Below are positions 16,839 through 25,491 of a stretch of DNA of 48,081 nucleotides, in pieces. A program made the position numbers and the translations under genes. The number at the start of each line of letters is the position of its first letter. Within the stretch, counting starts at the first letter, position 1. The DNA comes from an uncultured Lachnospiraceae bacterium. Lineage in GTDB: Bacteria; Bacillota; Clostridia; Lachnospirales; Lachnospiraceae. Location: positions 1 to 48,081 of the forward strand of contig CACZJF010000017.1 in assembly GCA_902781455.1 (NCBI GenBank), read 5' to 3'. A model generated the notes under the pieces. It worked only from the letters and a program-made list of their open reading frames with translations, ran no database searches and was not told the origin of the DNA.

Positions 16839-16884
16839 AACAGCTCTGACATCGCAGGAGAATTGTCAGAGCTGTTTTCTTTCC
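16839..16884 (+). terminator. Rho-independent terminator after cls
   Basis: A perfect 13-bp stem: AACAGCTCTGACA (16839-16851) pairs with TGTCAGAGCTGTT (16864-16876), closing a 12-nt loop and followed by TTCTTTCC. It closes the HdeD-UbiB-cls unit and separates it from the HD-RyR gene. Confidence 0.85.
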
Positions 16885-16902
16885 TTCCTGGTAAGGTACA
16901 GT

Positions 16903-16908
16903 TATAAT
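16903..16908 (+). promoter_or_regulatory. -10 element ahead of the HD-RyR gene
   Basis: TATAAT is a perfect -10 hexamer, about 94 nt before ATG 17002 and just after the cls terminator. The -35 region at 16-18 nt spacing is CT-rich and poor, so the promoter may be weak or activator-dependent. Confidence 0.45.
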
Positions 16909-17001
16909 GATGTCAGGACCAGATGCCCTGCAGCCGGGAAGGCTTTCCTGCCTGAGGAAAAAAGGGAGCGGATCAAAGCGTGATGGATGAGGAGGTGCAC
17001 G

Positions 17002-19068
17002 ATGGCATATACCGCGTTGGAGCAGATGAGAGAGAAAAACCGGAAGACATACAAAAGAGATGTTGGCCCCTGCCAGCCAGCCCTCTTCGGAGGAGGACTG
17101 GAACGCTCGGACCTGAAATCGGCCGCGCTCCGTTTCCTGCATGAGCGCTGCGAGGAACTGAAGTTTGACGCATCCATCGAGAAGGAAGAGAAGAAGACCG
17201 GAGAACTTCAGGGAACCAGCCTGAAGGCGCACCAGATTCCCTACAATATGCAGATGGACATCAACCGTCTGTGCCTGGAGAAAGCACTGGAGCGTTTTAT
17301 CGATTCCGGCGTCGCGGAGGACGCCTACGACGTATATTACTGTTACCTGGAGATTTTCTTCGGCCATTACGGAAAGTCCAAAAAGATGGTCGAGCTGCTC
17401 TCCGAGTTTGAGGCCAACGGCAGTTCTCTTCTGTTGAAACACCGTGACCATTATTCTCACTCGGTCTATGTCTTTGCCCTGGGCCTTGCGATCTATGAGA
17501 CCAATGAGACCTACCGCAGGAAATTCAAGGAGTTCTACGGGATTGTACCGGATGATACGAAGCTGCCGCAGGCGAAGAAGGCAGCCAACCTGTTCCTGGA
17601 GTACTGGGGGCTTACCTCCCTGTTCCATGATATCGGCTATCCTTTCGAGCTTCCCTTTGAGCAGGTGATGTCCTACTTCGAAGTCAACAAGCGTGAGCGC
17701 GGCAAGGAAAGTGTGCTGATTGCCTACCGTGACCTGGACATCATTACCAGGATCGGGGAAGACGCGAAGAAGCAGTTCAAAAAACTCTACAAAAAAGACT
17801 TCGACAGCGTGGTGCAGCTTCTTGCGTATGATATCACCGAAAAGCTGGGAGAACGGTACGGTTTTTCAGAGGCATACATGCTGGATGTACTGGAGCGCAA
17901 GCCGGTCAGGCCGGATGACTTCGGATGCTTTATGGACCATGCATTTTTCAGCGCCTGCCGCCTGTACCGGGAGATGGAGACGTCACTCGGATCTGCTAAG
18001 ATCTGCAGGATGCACGTGGACGCATTGTCTGCGATCATGCTCCACAACAGCCTGTTCAAGTTCGCGATTTCCTTTTACAAGGACAAGAAGAAAGAAAAGC
18101 GGAAACCGCCGCTTCGCATGGAGGACCATCCGCTTGCGTACCTGCTGATGATCTGCGATGAGCTGCAGTGCTGGGACCGCACGGCATACGGCCGGAACTC
18201 CAGAAAAGAGCTGCACCCGATGGCAGTGGACTTTGACTTCGGCGGCAGCGGGATTCATGCCTGCTACTACTATGACAGCGCCGAGACGGAAAAGATCGAA
18301 TCCTTCGAGAAAGAATACAAAGACTGGGAGAAGGGCGGCGAGAAGGGACCGGCTCCCCGGCTGAAGGCATACAGCGACATGGCGGAGAAGGAACAGCGGT
18401 TTACGGCAGACATCGAGAAGATCGTGGACACGACTGACATTCCGCTTCATATCGTTCCGGATACCAGGAAAAATGACCGCAGGAGCAAGCATATCTTCCT
18501 TTCCAGCAGCAATTTCCTGCACTTGTATGATTTTGCCGTTTCCCTGCATGGAAGGAACAAGGGCAAGGATACACCCATCAAGGATCTGGAGAAGCAGTTC
18601 GAAGCCCTCTCTCTGGAGTACCAGCTTTCCACGCTGGGACGGGCGAAGCATTTCAGCAGATACCTGGATGCCATCAACTGCTTCTACACCGACAAGCCGG
18701 TCGATTATGAGATGGTGACGGAGTTCACGCCGGAACAGGCGGCCATCTTTGCCCCGATGGAGCATGAGCGCTGGATCCGGGAGCATCAGATGATGGGCTG
18801 GGTCTATGGAAAGGACTATGAGAATCTTCCGCTTCCGGATAAAGATGTGAAGAACGATTCGCCGGAAGGAAAAGAGATGCGGCGCGCGATGCGCGAGCAG
18901 ATGCGCTGCCATAAGCTGGCGATGGAAGGCACGATCACCTCGGAAGAGATCCGGGAACATTACAACGGGCTTTCAGAAGAAGACCAGGGCAAAGACTGGA
19001 AACCGTTCAACAGTATGCTCCAGCTTCTGAAGAAATTCGACGGGCTCAGGATCTATAAGCTGAACTGA
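17002..19068 (+). CDS. HD-domain protein with C-terminal RyR-like domain
   Basis: A 688-residue soluble protein. An HD phosphohydrolase-like core is suggested by His153 (HYSHSVYVFALG), the doublet His209-Asp210 (LTSLFHDIGYPFE) and a distal Asp386 in MICDELQCWDR, the spacing used by HD enzymes to bind two metals. The last ~105 residues (MEHERWIREHQMMGWVYG ... EEDQGKDWKPFNSMLQLLKK ... GLRIYKL) match the RyR repeat, a small domain known from ryanodine receptors and also found in bacterial conflict systems, where it has been proposed to sense nucleotide-derived signals. ATG 17002 has GAGGAGGT at 16989-16996; ATGs 16982 and 16987 lie within or before that site. The next gene, 136 bp downstream, carries two TIR domains. 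Effector or signalling function is inferred. Confidence 0.72.
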   Translation: MAYTALEQMREKNRKTYKRDVGPCQPALFGGGLERSDLKSAALRFLHERCEELKFDASIEKEEKKTGELQGTSLKAHQIPYNMQMDINRLCLEKALERFIDSGVAEDAYDVYYCYLEIFFGHYGKSKKMVELLSEFEANGSSLLLKHRDHYSHSVYVFALGLAIYETNETYRRKFKEFYGIVPDDTKLPQAKKAANLFLEYWGLTSLFHDIGYPFELPFEQVMSYFEVNKRERGKESVLIAYRDLDIITRIGEDAKKQFKKLYKKDFDSVVQLLAYDITEKLGERYGFSEAYMLDVLERKPVRPDDFGCFMDHAFFSACRLYREMETSLGSAKICRMHVDALSAIMLHNSLFKFAISFYKDKKKEKRKPPLRMEDHPLAYLLMICDELQCWDRTAYGRNSRKELHPMAVDFDFGGSGIHACYYYDSAETEKIESFEKEYKDWEKGGEKGPAPRLKAYSDMAEKEQRFTADIEKIVDTTDIPLHIVPDTRKNDRRSKHIFLSSSNFLHLYDFAVSLHGRNKGKDTPIKDLEKQFEALSLEYQLSTLGRAKHFSRYLDAINCFYTDKPVDYEMVTEFTPEQAAIFAPMEHERWIREHQMMGWVYGKDYENLPLPDKDVKNDSPEGKEMRRAMREQMRCHKLAMEGTITSEEIREHYNGLSEEDQGKDWKPFNSMLQLLKKFDGLRIYKLN

Positions 19069-19136
19069 CAAAGAAGGAGCAGTTTATCTCAGCCGCGCTC
19101 CAAGGCAGGCGCCCCGCACCGGGCGCGGCGGGCAAG

Positions 19137-19155
19137 AGTGCCATTGGCACTTTTG
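19137..19155 (+). other. Short hairpin with T-run between HD-RyR and TIR genes
   Basis: AGTGCC (19137-19142), ATT loop, GGCACT (19146-19151), then TTT. A GC-rich hairpin (GCGCCC/GGGCGC) lies just upstream around 19110-19126. The stem is short, so this is at most an attenuator letting part of the transcription pass to the TIR gene. Confidence 0.4.
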
Positions 19156-19204
19156 AAAACTGGCTGGCGCATTCTCGTGACTGGTTCACCAGGGGAGGGG
19201 AAAG

Positions 19205-21589
19205 ATGCAGCTGCAGTACAGGACCAGAGGCATGAGTGATCCGAAGGGAAAGCCGAAGGTGTATTTTACCTGCCATCCGGATGACTTTAAGACGGCATGG
19301 CAGCTGCTTTCGGAAGATCTTCTCGCGCATGCGAACTGCGCGGTCTGGTACGATACGGAAATTGCCGCGATGGCTGCCGGTTCAGACGGCACTGCCAAAG
19401 AGCAGGACGATGCCGGAAGCCGGGATGCCGACGGGAGCCGGGATGCCGCCGAAGATGCACAGTCCGGAGAGAAGAAGCCGGGCCGGAAAGGCAGGACAGG
19501 GGAGATTCCTCCGGAGGATGCGGTGAAGGAAAATGTGCTGCTGACGGCGCTGTCCCAGATGCAGCTTGTGGTTGTCGCGGTCACTTCCCGTTTTCTGGAC
19601 GAGAGAAACCGGGCCAGATGCCTGGAACTGCCCCTGGCGCTTTCCATGCACATTCCGGTGCTGCCGGTCATGCTCGAGAGCGGCCTGGGCTACCGGTTCA
19701 GCAGGACCTGCGCGAGGATCCAGGTTGTGAAGCGGTTCGAGACGGATTCTACCGCCATCCCCTACGACGAGGTGCTGCAGACCTACCTGGACAGTGTGCT
19801 GGTGGGAGATACCCTTGCGCAGCAGGTGCGGGACGCGTTCGATGCCTATGTCTTCCTGAGTTACCGGAAGAAGGACCGCAGACATGCGCAGCGGCTGATG
19901 CGTCTGATTCACGAGAATCCGGAATATCAGGATATTGCCATCTGGTACGATGCGTTTCTTGTGCCCGGGGAAAGCTTCACGGAAGCCATCAAGGATGCAT
20001 TTCAGAAAAGTTCTCTCTTCGCCATGGCGGTCACGCCGCACCTGGAGGAAGAGAAGAACTATGTCATGCGCGTGGAGTATCCTATGGCCAGAGATCGACA
20101 GATTGAGAACAGTCGATTTGAGATCGTGCCGGTGGAGATGTATGGGGCAGAAGATGCTGCGGACGGAACGGAATGGAGGATCAATCAGGACCATCTGGCA
20201 GACCATGATGAATTCAGGTACCGGAGGATCGAAGGGCTGAAGAATGAACACCGCAGGGCGGAACTGGACCGTTCTTTCCTGGAAGCGCTGGGAAGAATCG
20301 CGAAGAAGGAAAATGACGGCTCTTCGTGGCACCGGTTTTTCATCGGTCTTGCCTACCTGAACGGGATTGATACGGAGATCAGTCCGCAGAAGGCACTGGA
20401 GCTTCTGACCAGCGCCGCGACGGATCCGGAGCCATGCATGGAAGCGACGGCGAAGCTGGCGGACATGTACCTGAATGCGGATGGCGTCGAGGCAGACCGG
20501 GCAGAGGCGATCCGCTGGCAGGAGCTTCTGGTCTCCCAGTATCAGGATGCTTACGGGAAAAACCACGATCCGGACGCGCACAGAGGATATGGAACGGCAG
20601 CTTTCAAAGCGCTGCGGAAGCTGTCCGATATGTACCGGGACGGCGGAGACTCTGACAGCGCCCTTGACACCGCGCACCAGGCGCTGGACTATTGCGATGA
20701 ACTGGAGCAGGAGGTCGGTGTCCGGGAACAGATGCGGGACAGAGCCCTGGTTCTGAACCAGCTTGGCAGCCTCTACCGGGAGAGGGGAGACCTGACTGCC
20801 GCGCAGGCATGCTTCGAACAGGCCTGCGGAATCTATGAAGCGCAGGCTGCGGAGATCGGAACGCACAGGGCCAGGCGGGACCTGTCCATCAGCCAGGAAC
20901 GGCTGGGGGATCTGTGCAGGAAGCGGGGAGACCTGGACGGAGCGGAAACATATTACCAGAAGGCCAGACAGATCCGTGAGCAGCTGAACGAGGCTGTCCC
21001 CGGCGCCGGCAGCAGGCGGGATCTGTCCGCGATCCTGACCAAGCTTGGCAATGTCCGGAAATCAGAGAAGCGGTACGATGAGGCCGGACAATTCTATCTG
21101 CAGGCACTTGACATGGACAAAGTCCTGGCCGAAGAGGTCAAGTCCGCGCAGGCCTGGGATGACTATGCTGTCAGCCTGGTGAAGACCGGCGACATTCACA
21201 AGGCGCAGGGCAGATATGAGGAAGCCGCCGCATGCTATGAGGAAGCCTCCGGCATCTTCCGGAAAAACATGGAGAAAACCAGATCCCGTCTCTTCCGGGA
21301 TCATTACGCCGGAAGCTGTGAGAAGATGGCGGGTGTGAAGAAGAGGATCGGAAATGCGCAGGAAGCGGGAGCACTCTACCGGGAGGGCATCGCGCTGCGG
21401 GAGGATCTGTATGAGATGGAGAAGACGGTTTCCACGGCGCACGCCCTGGCAGCGGCGTACTTCAACGCAGGCGCATTTTTCGAAGACAGGGATTATATGC
21501 GCAAGGCTTATGAACTCTGGGAGGAGCTGAGCGGCATGGATCCGTCGTACGCGAAGTACCGGGACAAGGCAGGAAAGTATATCGGGTGA
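19205..21589 (+). CDS. Double TIR-domain protein with TPR array
   Basis: A 794-residue protein. TIR-like domain 1 (about 17-160: PKVYFTCHPDDFKTAW ... AVWYDTEI ... MQLVVVAVTSRFLDERNRARC-LEL) carries a ~55-residue charged low-complexity insert (57-105). TIR domain 2 (about 212-313) is canonical: DAYVFLSYRKKDRRHA, IAIWYDAFLVPGESF, SLFAMAVTPH, and VMRVEYPMA, where Glu291 sits at the position of the catalytic Glu of TIR NADases; Glu141 holds the matching place in domain 1. From about 375 to the end are Sel1/TPR-type helical repeats (GSLYRERGDLTAAQACFEQA, one of several). ATG 19205 has GGGGAGGGG upstream. Known TIR proteins of bacteria hydrolyse or cyclise NAD upon threat; the TPRs likely receive the trigger. 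Partnership with the RyR protein is inferred from position. Confidence 0.8.
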   Translation: MQLQYRTRGMSDPKGKPKVYFTCHPDDFKTAWQLLSEDLLAHANCAVWYDTEIAAMAAGSDGTAKEQDDAGSRDADGSRDAAEDAQSGEKKPGRKGRTGEIPPEDAVKENVLLTALSQMQLVVVAVTSRFLDERNRARCLELPLALSMHIPVLPVMLESGLGYRFSRTCARIQVVKRFETDSTAIPYDEVLQTYLDSVLVGDTLAQQVRDAFDAYVFLSYRKKDRRHAQRLMRLIHENPEYQDIAIWYDAFLVPGESFTEAIKDAFQKSSLFAMAVTPHLEEEKNYVMRVEYPMARDRQIENSRFEIVPVEMYGAEDAADGTEWRINQDHLADHDEFRYRRIEGLKNEHRRAELDRSFLEALGRIAKKENDGSSWHRFFIGLAYLNGIDTEISPQKALELLTSAATDPEPCMEATAKLADMYLNADGVEADRAEAIRWQELLVSQYQDAYGKNHDPDAHRGYGTAAFKALRKLSDMYRDGGDSDSALDTAHQALDYCDELEQEVGVREQMRDRALVLNQLGSLYRERGDLTAAQACFEQACGIYEAQAAEIGTHRARRDLSISQERLGDLCRKRGDLDGAETYYQKARQIREQLNEAVPGAGSRRDLSAILTKLGNVRKSEKRYDEAGQFYLQALDMDKVLAEEVKSAQAWDDYAVSLVKTGDIHKAQGRYEEAAACYEEASGIFRKNMEKTRSRLFRDHYAGSCEKMAGVKKRIGNAQEAGALYREGIALREDLYEMEKTVSTAHALAAAYFNAGAFFEDRDYMRKAYELWEELSGMDPSYAKYRDKAGKYIG

Positions 21590-21667
21590 TCTGACAGCGC
21601 AGGCAGCGCGAAGACCCGCCGGGCAGTGGAAGCCCAGCCGGCAGAAAGGACCGGACAGGAGACAGGC

Positions 21668-22099
21668 ATGACCATCGAAGTATGCAGCCAGAGCAGGGCA
21701 GTTGAACTTGCCGCGGAAGCGAAGGATCCCACATCGGTGATCTCCATCGTCTCAACCGATGAGGCAGATGTGGTCTTTGCAAAGAATCCGAACCTTCAGT
21801 CTGTCCTTCACCTGAGGTTCAATGATCTGACGGATGAGACGGATGAAGAGGGCATTCCATACGGAGAGCCGGTCCCGGCGCAGAAAGACTTTGAAGGTCT
21901 GAAAGAATTCGTGGACAGCCTTGCCTGCGGGCATCTGATCGTTCACTGCTGGGAAGGCAGCTCAAGATCTGCCGCCGTTGCCAAAGCCGTCTATGACTAC
22001 CGGCAAGGCACAGACATACTGCGAAAAGGGGAGCGCTTCTGCCCGAATCCTCTGGTGCACACGCTCGCCAGGAGGGAACTGCTGAAAACCAAAGTGTGA
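21668..22099 (+). CDS. Small cysteine-dependent (dual-specificity-like) phosphatase
   Basis: A 143-residue protein with the P-loop HCWEGSSRSAA (CX5R) of tyrosine/dual-specificity phosphatases, preceded by strand GHLIVHC and followed by the helix VAKAVYDY. The general-acid Asp may be in LRFNDLTDE. The form is compact, like the predicted PTP-like proteins of phages and mobile regions. ATG 21668 is preferred over 21626 because homology starts at TIEVCSQSRAVELA and AGGAG lies 8 nt upstream. It follows the TIR gene by 78 bp on the same strand and may be the third gene of that unit. The substrate (phosphotyrosine, phosphoserine or a nucleotide) is unknown. Confidence 0.65.
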   Translation: MTIEVCSQSRAVELAAEAKDPTSVISIVSTDEADVVFAKNPNLQSVLHLRFNDLTDETDEEGIPYGEPVPAQKDFEGLKEFVDSLACGHLIVHCWEGSSRSAAVAKAVYDYRQGTDILRKGERFCPNPLVHTLARRELLKTKV

Positions 22100-22138
22100 G
22101 CAGGGGCCAGGCCTGAGAGGGCGGCAGGCAGGATGGAA

Positions 22139-22927
22139 TCAGGAAAGATACCGGTTCTTTAATGCGTCTGTCTCCTCATCGGTCAGGCGCAGGCCCTTCC
22201 GGACCATCTGATCAAATGATCCGTAGTGCTCTTCCACCGCCGCGTAGTAGGCGTTGATATACGCCTCATCCGCGCCCAGCAGGAAATGCAGGGATTCGTC
22301 CGCGACGCTGCTTTCTGTTCCGGCCTGCTTCTTGATGAAACGGGTCAGGAATTCGATATCCCCTTTCAGATACTCATTTGTCTTCAGATAATCGGTGACG
22401 ATGTCTTTCCTGGAGACGCCCAGGATCTCTTCGATCAGAGCAGCCGCGATACCGGCGCGGTCTTTGCCGGCAGTGCAGTGCCACAGGACTGCCTTCTGGG
22501 TGTTCTGCAGCAGGCAGTGCATAAATGCAGCATATCCCTCTACCGCGTTTTCAGAAGCGAAGGCACTGTACATACCGATCATATATGCCTTTGCCTGGGC
22601 GGGCTGCGTCAGGAACTTTGCGAAGATCTTCTGGTCAGCCTCTTCCTCGCGTGTGATTCCTTCCGTCAGACGGTCCAGAATCGAGATGCTCTGATAAGCG
22701 GTGCCGGCCAGTGAATCGTCGGGGTTTTCCTGCCGTTCCTTCTCTGTCCTGAAATCGATGACCATGCCGACAAGCTTCTCCAGCGCTTCCCGGTCAGAAC
22801 GCTCCAGCCCGGACAGGTGCCCGGAACGCAGTAACAGGCCAGGCTTGATGTGTCTGCCATCGCAGGTTTCCATCCCGCCTAAATCTCTGATGTTGTGAAG
22901 CTTCTGAAACGACAACGGCTTGCTCAT
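22139..22927 (-). CDS. Tyrosine-protein phosphatase (Y_phosphatase3/IphP type)
   Basis: A 262-residue phosphatase of the family common in Firmicutes and Actinobacteria (mycobacterial PtpB-like). The N-terminal signature NIRDLGGMETCDG...IKPGLLLRSGHL is followed by the Asp-containing VIDFRTEKERQE, the P-loop LWHCTAGKDRAG (CX5R), and a C-terminal helical lid. These enzymes remove phosphate from tyrosine or phosphoinositides. ATG 22927 has GGAAAGGA upstream on the minus strand. It is convergent with the small phosphatase gene (40 bp apart), so two different CX5R phosphatases stand tail to tail. Confidence 0.88.
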   Translation of the reverse strand: MSKPLSFQKLHNIRDLGGMETCDGRHIKPGLLLRSGHLSGLERSDREALEKLVGMVIDFRTEKERQENPDDSLAGTAYQSISILDRLTEGITREEEADQKIFAKFLTQPAQAKAYMIGMYSAFASENAVEGYAAFMHCLLQNTQKAVLWHCTAGKDRAGIAAALIEEILGVSRKDIVTDYLKTNEYLKGDIEFLTRFIKKQAGTESSVADESLHFLLGADEAYINAYYAAVEEHYGSFDQMVRKGLRLTDEETDALKNRYLS

Positions 22928-23159
22928 GAGAACGTCCTTTCCAAATCATTTTCCACCAGGTTTTCACAGACAGTATACCGCGCGGAGACTGTTTTAGAAA
23001 GGACTTCCGGACTTCGCTGCGCAGGCGGGTGCAGGGAGGGGGGAGCCGGGTTTTCCTTGTGCAGCACAGGGATCCATCGTAATATGGACGTAACTGTTCA
23101 GCACCCCGCCGGGTGCGGTGGTCCGGCCAGGATTGGAAAAGTGGAAAGAAGGTGGATCT

Positions 23160-25169
23160 GTGAAGAATCAGTTCAGGAAAAGAGATACTGACAGGACGCG
23201 TGTTCTGACGCGCGTGATGACAGGTGCGGTGATTCTTCTTTTGATGGAAGCAGGACTGATGCGTGGTGTGCCTGCAGGCGGTGCGTTTTTCCATGCTGCA
23301 GACGCCGGCACGGAAACAGCACAGGAGGCGAGCGGTCCTGCAGATGCCGGCACGGAAACAGCGCAGGAGGCGAGCGGTCCTGCCACCGCAGGGGCGTATC
23401 AGACGCAGAAGGAAGCCGCGCTGTCAGCGCTTTCGGCCCGTCTTCAGAAGGAAAGGGAAGCGGTCTATGTCTACAAGGATTTCGGGCTGACGCAGAATCA
23501 CTATACGCAGAAGGCGAAGATGGCGGGACACAACCTGGACCTTGTGCTGAATATGGACGAGAACTGGCAGGAGAATCCTTATGCCGGAGAAAGCTGCATC
23601 CGCTGCGAGCAGATCACGCGTGAGGGGGACTGGGGCGGCTGGCTGTTTTTGAATGGCTTCCTTCCGAAGGGAGAGAGTGTACCGCACCTGAACGACGGGA
23701 TCGTGGGCGGACAGGGTCTGGACCTGACAGGAGCCAACGCGCTGCGCTTTTACGCGAGAGGAGAAACCGGCACAGAGACGGTGGAGTTTTTTACCTGCGG
23801 CTTCGGGTACAGCGGCGAGACCGGATTCCGGACGGTGGACAGGCCGGACAGCTGCACCAGACAATCCCTGGGGCGGGTGACGCTGACGCAGGACTGGCAG
23901 GCGTATGAGATCGATCTGACGGACGCGGACCTGAGCTATATCGTGTGCGGCTTTGGCTATGTCCTGAATGATGTGATGGACGGCAATTCGGACAATGTCT
24001 TCTATCTGGACGAGATCCGCTTTACCGGGGAGATCGCAGCCGCGCAGAACGCACCGGTCATACTGCCTTCCTACGATACGGAGAATCTCTATATCAGGAA
24101 CACAGGCTTCACCTATGACAATGCGCTCGCGGCCATGGCATTTCTCTCGGATGGAAGGCAGGAGGAAGCAAAACAGCTCGTGGACGCGTTCGTGTACGCG
24201 GTACACCATGACAGGGCATCAGAAGCTGACGTGTCCGGGCCGCTTCGTGTGAGAAATGCGTACGCGGCAGGGGATATTTCAGCTCCGCCCGGCTGGGAGA
24301 GCGGCGCCAGGCTTCCCGGCTGGTATGACAGGGAAAGCGGCAAGTGGTACGAAGACCGCTACCAGGTGGGAAGCAACGTGGGCAACACGTCCTACGCGGC
24401 GCTTGCCCTGATGCAGTACTACAACCGTTACGGCGGGGAAGAATACCTCAAGACGGCGCAGTCTTTGATGGACTGGGTGATCGAGACCTGCTCCGACGGC
24501 GGCGACGGGTTCACGGGCGGCTTCGACGGCTGGGCGGAAGGCAATCCGCCGGTTGTCTATCCCTTTCCCTATAAATCGATCGAGCATAACATCGACGCGT
24601 ATGCGGCCTTCGGCATGCTGTACGCGGCAACCGGCCAGGCGAAGTATGACGAAGCGGTACAGAGCGCGCTGCGGCTGATTGCGTCGATGTATGATGAAGA
24701 CCGGGGATACTTTATGACGGGAACGCTGGACGACGGGGTGACGCCGAACACCGGCGTGGTTGTCCTGGACGCGCAGGTCTGGTGCGCCATGGCACTGGGG
24801 GATTCCTTCCGGCCGTATGAACGCTCGCTTGCGCTTGTGGAGCAGATGAAGACAGAAGAGGGCGGATATCCCTTCTGCCTGGAAAACCGGAACGGAGGCT
24901 GGTGGGCTGAGGGAACGGCTTACACAGCGCTCATGTACCGTGGGATCGGGGGTATGGAACAGTACGACGCTGCCATGCAGGCGCTGTCCTCGATCCAGCT
25001 GCCTGGCGGCCTTTTCCCGGCTGCGACGGTTGACAATCTCTCCACCGGCATGGAACTGTTCGACGGATCGCCGTGGGAATATTCCACAGATCCGCATATC
25101 GCGCCGACAGCCTGGTTTATCATGGCGGCAAACAATTTCAATCCGTATGTGCTGGCGGATATCAACTGA
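23160..25169 (+). CDS. Exported six-hairpin-like glycosidase of unknown specificity
   Basis: About 669 residues, beginning at GTG 23160 with AGAAGGTGG upstream; the frame is open further 5' but without start signals. A basic N-terminus and hydrophobic stretch (VMTGAVILLLMEAGLM) form a signal or anchor. A duplicated 14-residue linker follows (see repeat). Residues about 95-300 resemble a jelly-roll carbohydrate-binding domain (LNGFLPKGES ... VFYLDEIRFTG). The C-terminal ~370 residues have an alternating helical pattern with YAALALMQYYNRYGG, YAAFGMLYAATGQAKY and GGWWAEGTAYTALMY, typical of (alpha/alpha)6 barrels acting on polysaccharides. I do not recognise a named family; cell-surface polysaccharide processing is an inference. 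Confidence 0.6.
   Translation: MKNQFRKRDTDRTRVLTRVMTGAVILLLMEAGLMRGVPAGGAFFHAADAGTETAQEASGPADAGTETAQEASGPATAGAYQTQKEAALSALSARLQKEREAVYVYKDFGLTQNHYTQKAKMAGHNLDLVLNMDENWQENPYAGESCIRCEQITREGDWGGWLFLNGFLPKGESVPHLNDGIVGGQGLDLTGANALRFYARGETGTETVEFFTCGFGYSGETGFRTVDRPDSCTRQSLGRVTLTQDWQAYEIDLTDADLSYIVCGFGYVLNDVMDGNSDNVFYLDEIRFTGEIAAAQNAPVILPSYDTENLYIRNTGFTYDNALAAMAFLSDGRQEEAKQLVDAFVYAVHHDRASEADVSGPLRVRNAYAAGDISAPPGWESGARLPGWYDRESGKWYEDRYQVGSNVGNTSYAALALMQYYNRYGGEEYLKTAQSLMDWVIETCSDGGDGFTGGFDGWAEGNPPVVYPFPYKSIEHNIDAYAAFGMLYAATGQAKYDEAVQSALRLIASMYDEDRGYFMTGTLDDGVTPNTGVVVLDAQVWCAMALGDSFRPYERSLALVEQMKTEEGGYPFCLENRNGGWWAEGTAYTALMYRGIGGMEQYDAAMQALSSIQLPGGLFPAATVDNLSTGMELFDGSPWEYSTDPHIAPTAWFIMAANNFNPYVLADIN
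23298..23381 (+). repeat. In-frame 42-bp tandem duplication in exported protein gene
   Basis: Copies 23298-23339 and 23340-23381 differ at only two bases (GACGCC/GATGCC and GCACAG/GCGCAG). Each encodes ADAGTETAQEASGP. It lengthens the linker after the signal sequence and keeps the frame. Confidence 0.9.
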
Positions 25170-25245
25170 GAATCCCGACTGCGCGAGGGAAGGAAGAAAA
25201 GACAAAGCATGAGCGCAGTTCGCACAAAGAAGAGAGGGCCAAAAC

Positions 25246-25491
25246 GTGAGCGCATTTGTCAAGATAGACCTGCACGGACTCAGGCAGGAGGAAGCGATCC
25301 GGGTGATCGACCGGGCACTCGCGTCGGTGGATGCTTCGACTTATCAGATCCAGCTGATCCACGGGTATCACCGCGGCACCAGCCTGCGGTCCATGATTCA
25401 GCAGGAATACAGCTTTCATCCGAAGGTAAAAAGAATCATCCCCGGGGACAATCCGGGGATGACAGTATTGGTGATAAAAGAATTATACTGA
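25246..25491 (+). CDS. Small stand-alone Smr-domain protein
   Basis: An 81-residue protein consisting only of a Smr (MutS2 C-terminal) domain: VKIDLHGLRQEEAI with the LDLHG-type motif, and IHGYHRGTSLRSMI as the HGxGxGxLR-type motif, although the usual Gly after HG is Tyr and Arg-Gly follows. Smr domains are nucleases or nucleic-acid binders; stand-alone versions are common in Firmicutes. The start is GTG 25246 with AGAGAGGG at 25231-25238. It overlaps the convergent acyltransferase gene by 9 bp at the 3' ends. It may share a message with the exported glycosidase gene 76 bp upstream. Confidence 0.8.
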   Translation: MSAFVKIDLHGLRQEEAIRVIDRALASVDASTYQIQLIHGYHRGTSLRSMIQQEYSFHPKVKRIIPGDNPGMTVLVIKELY

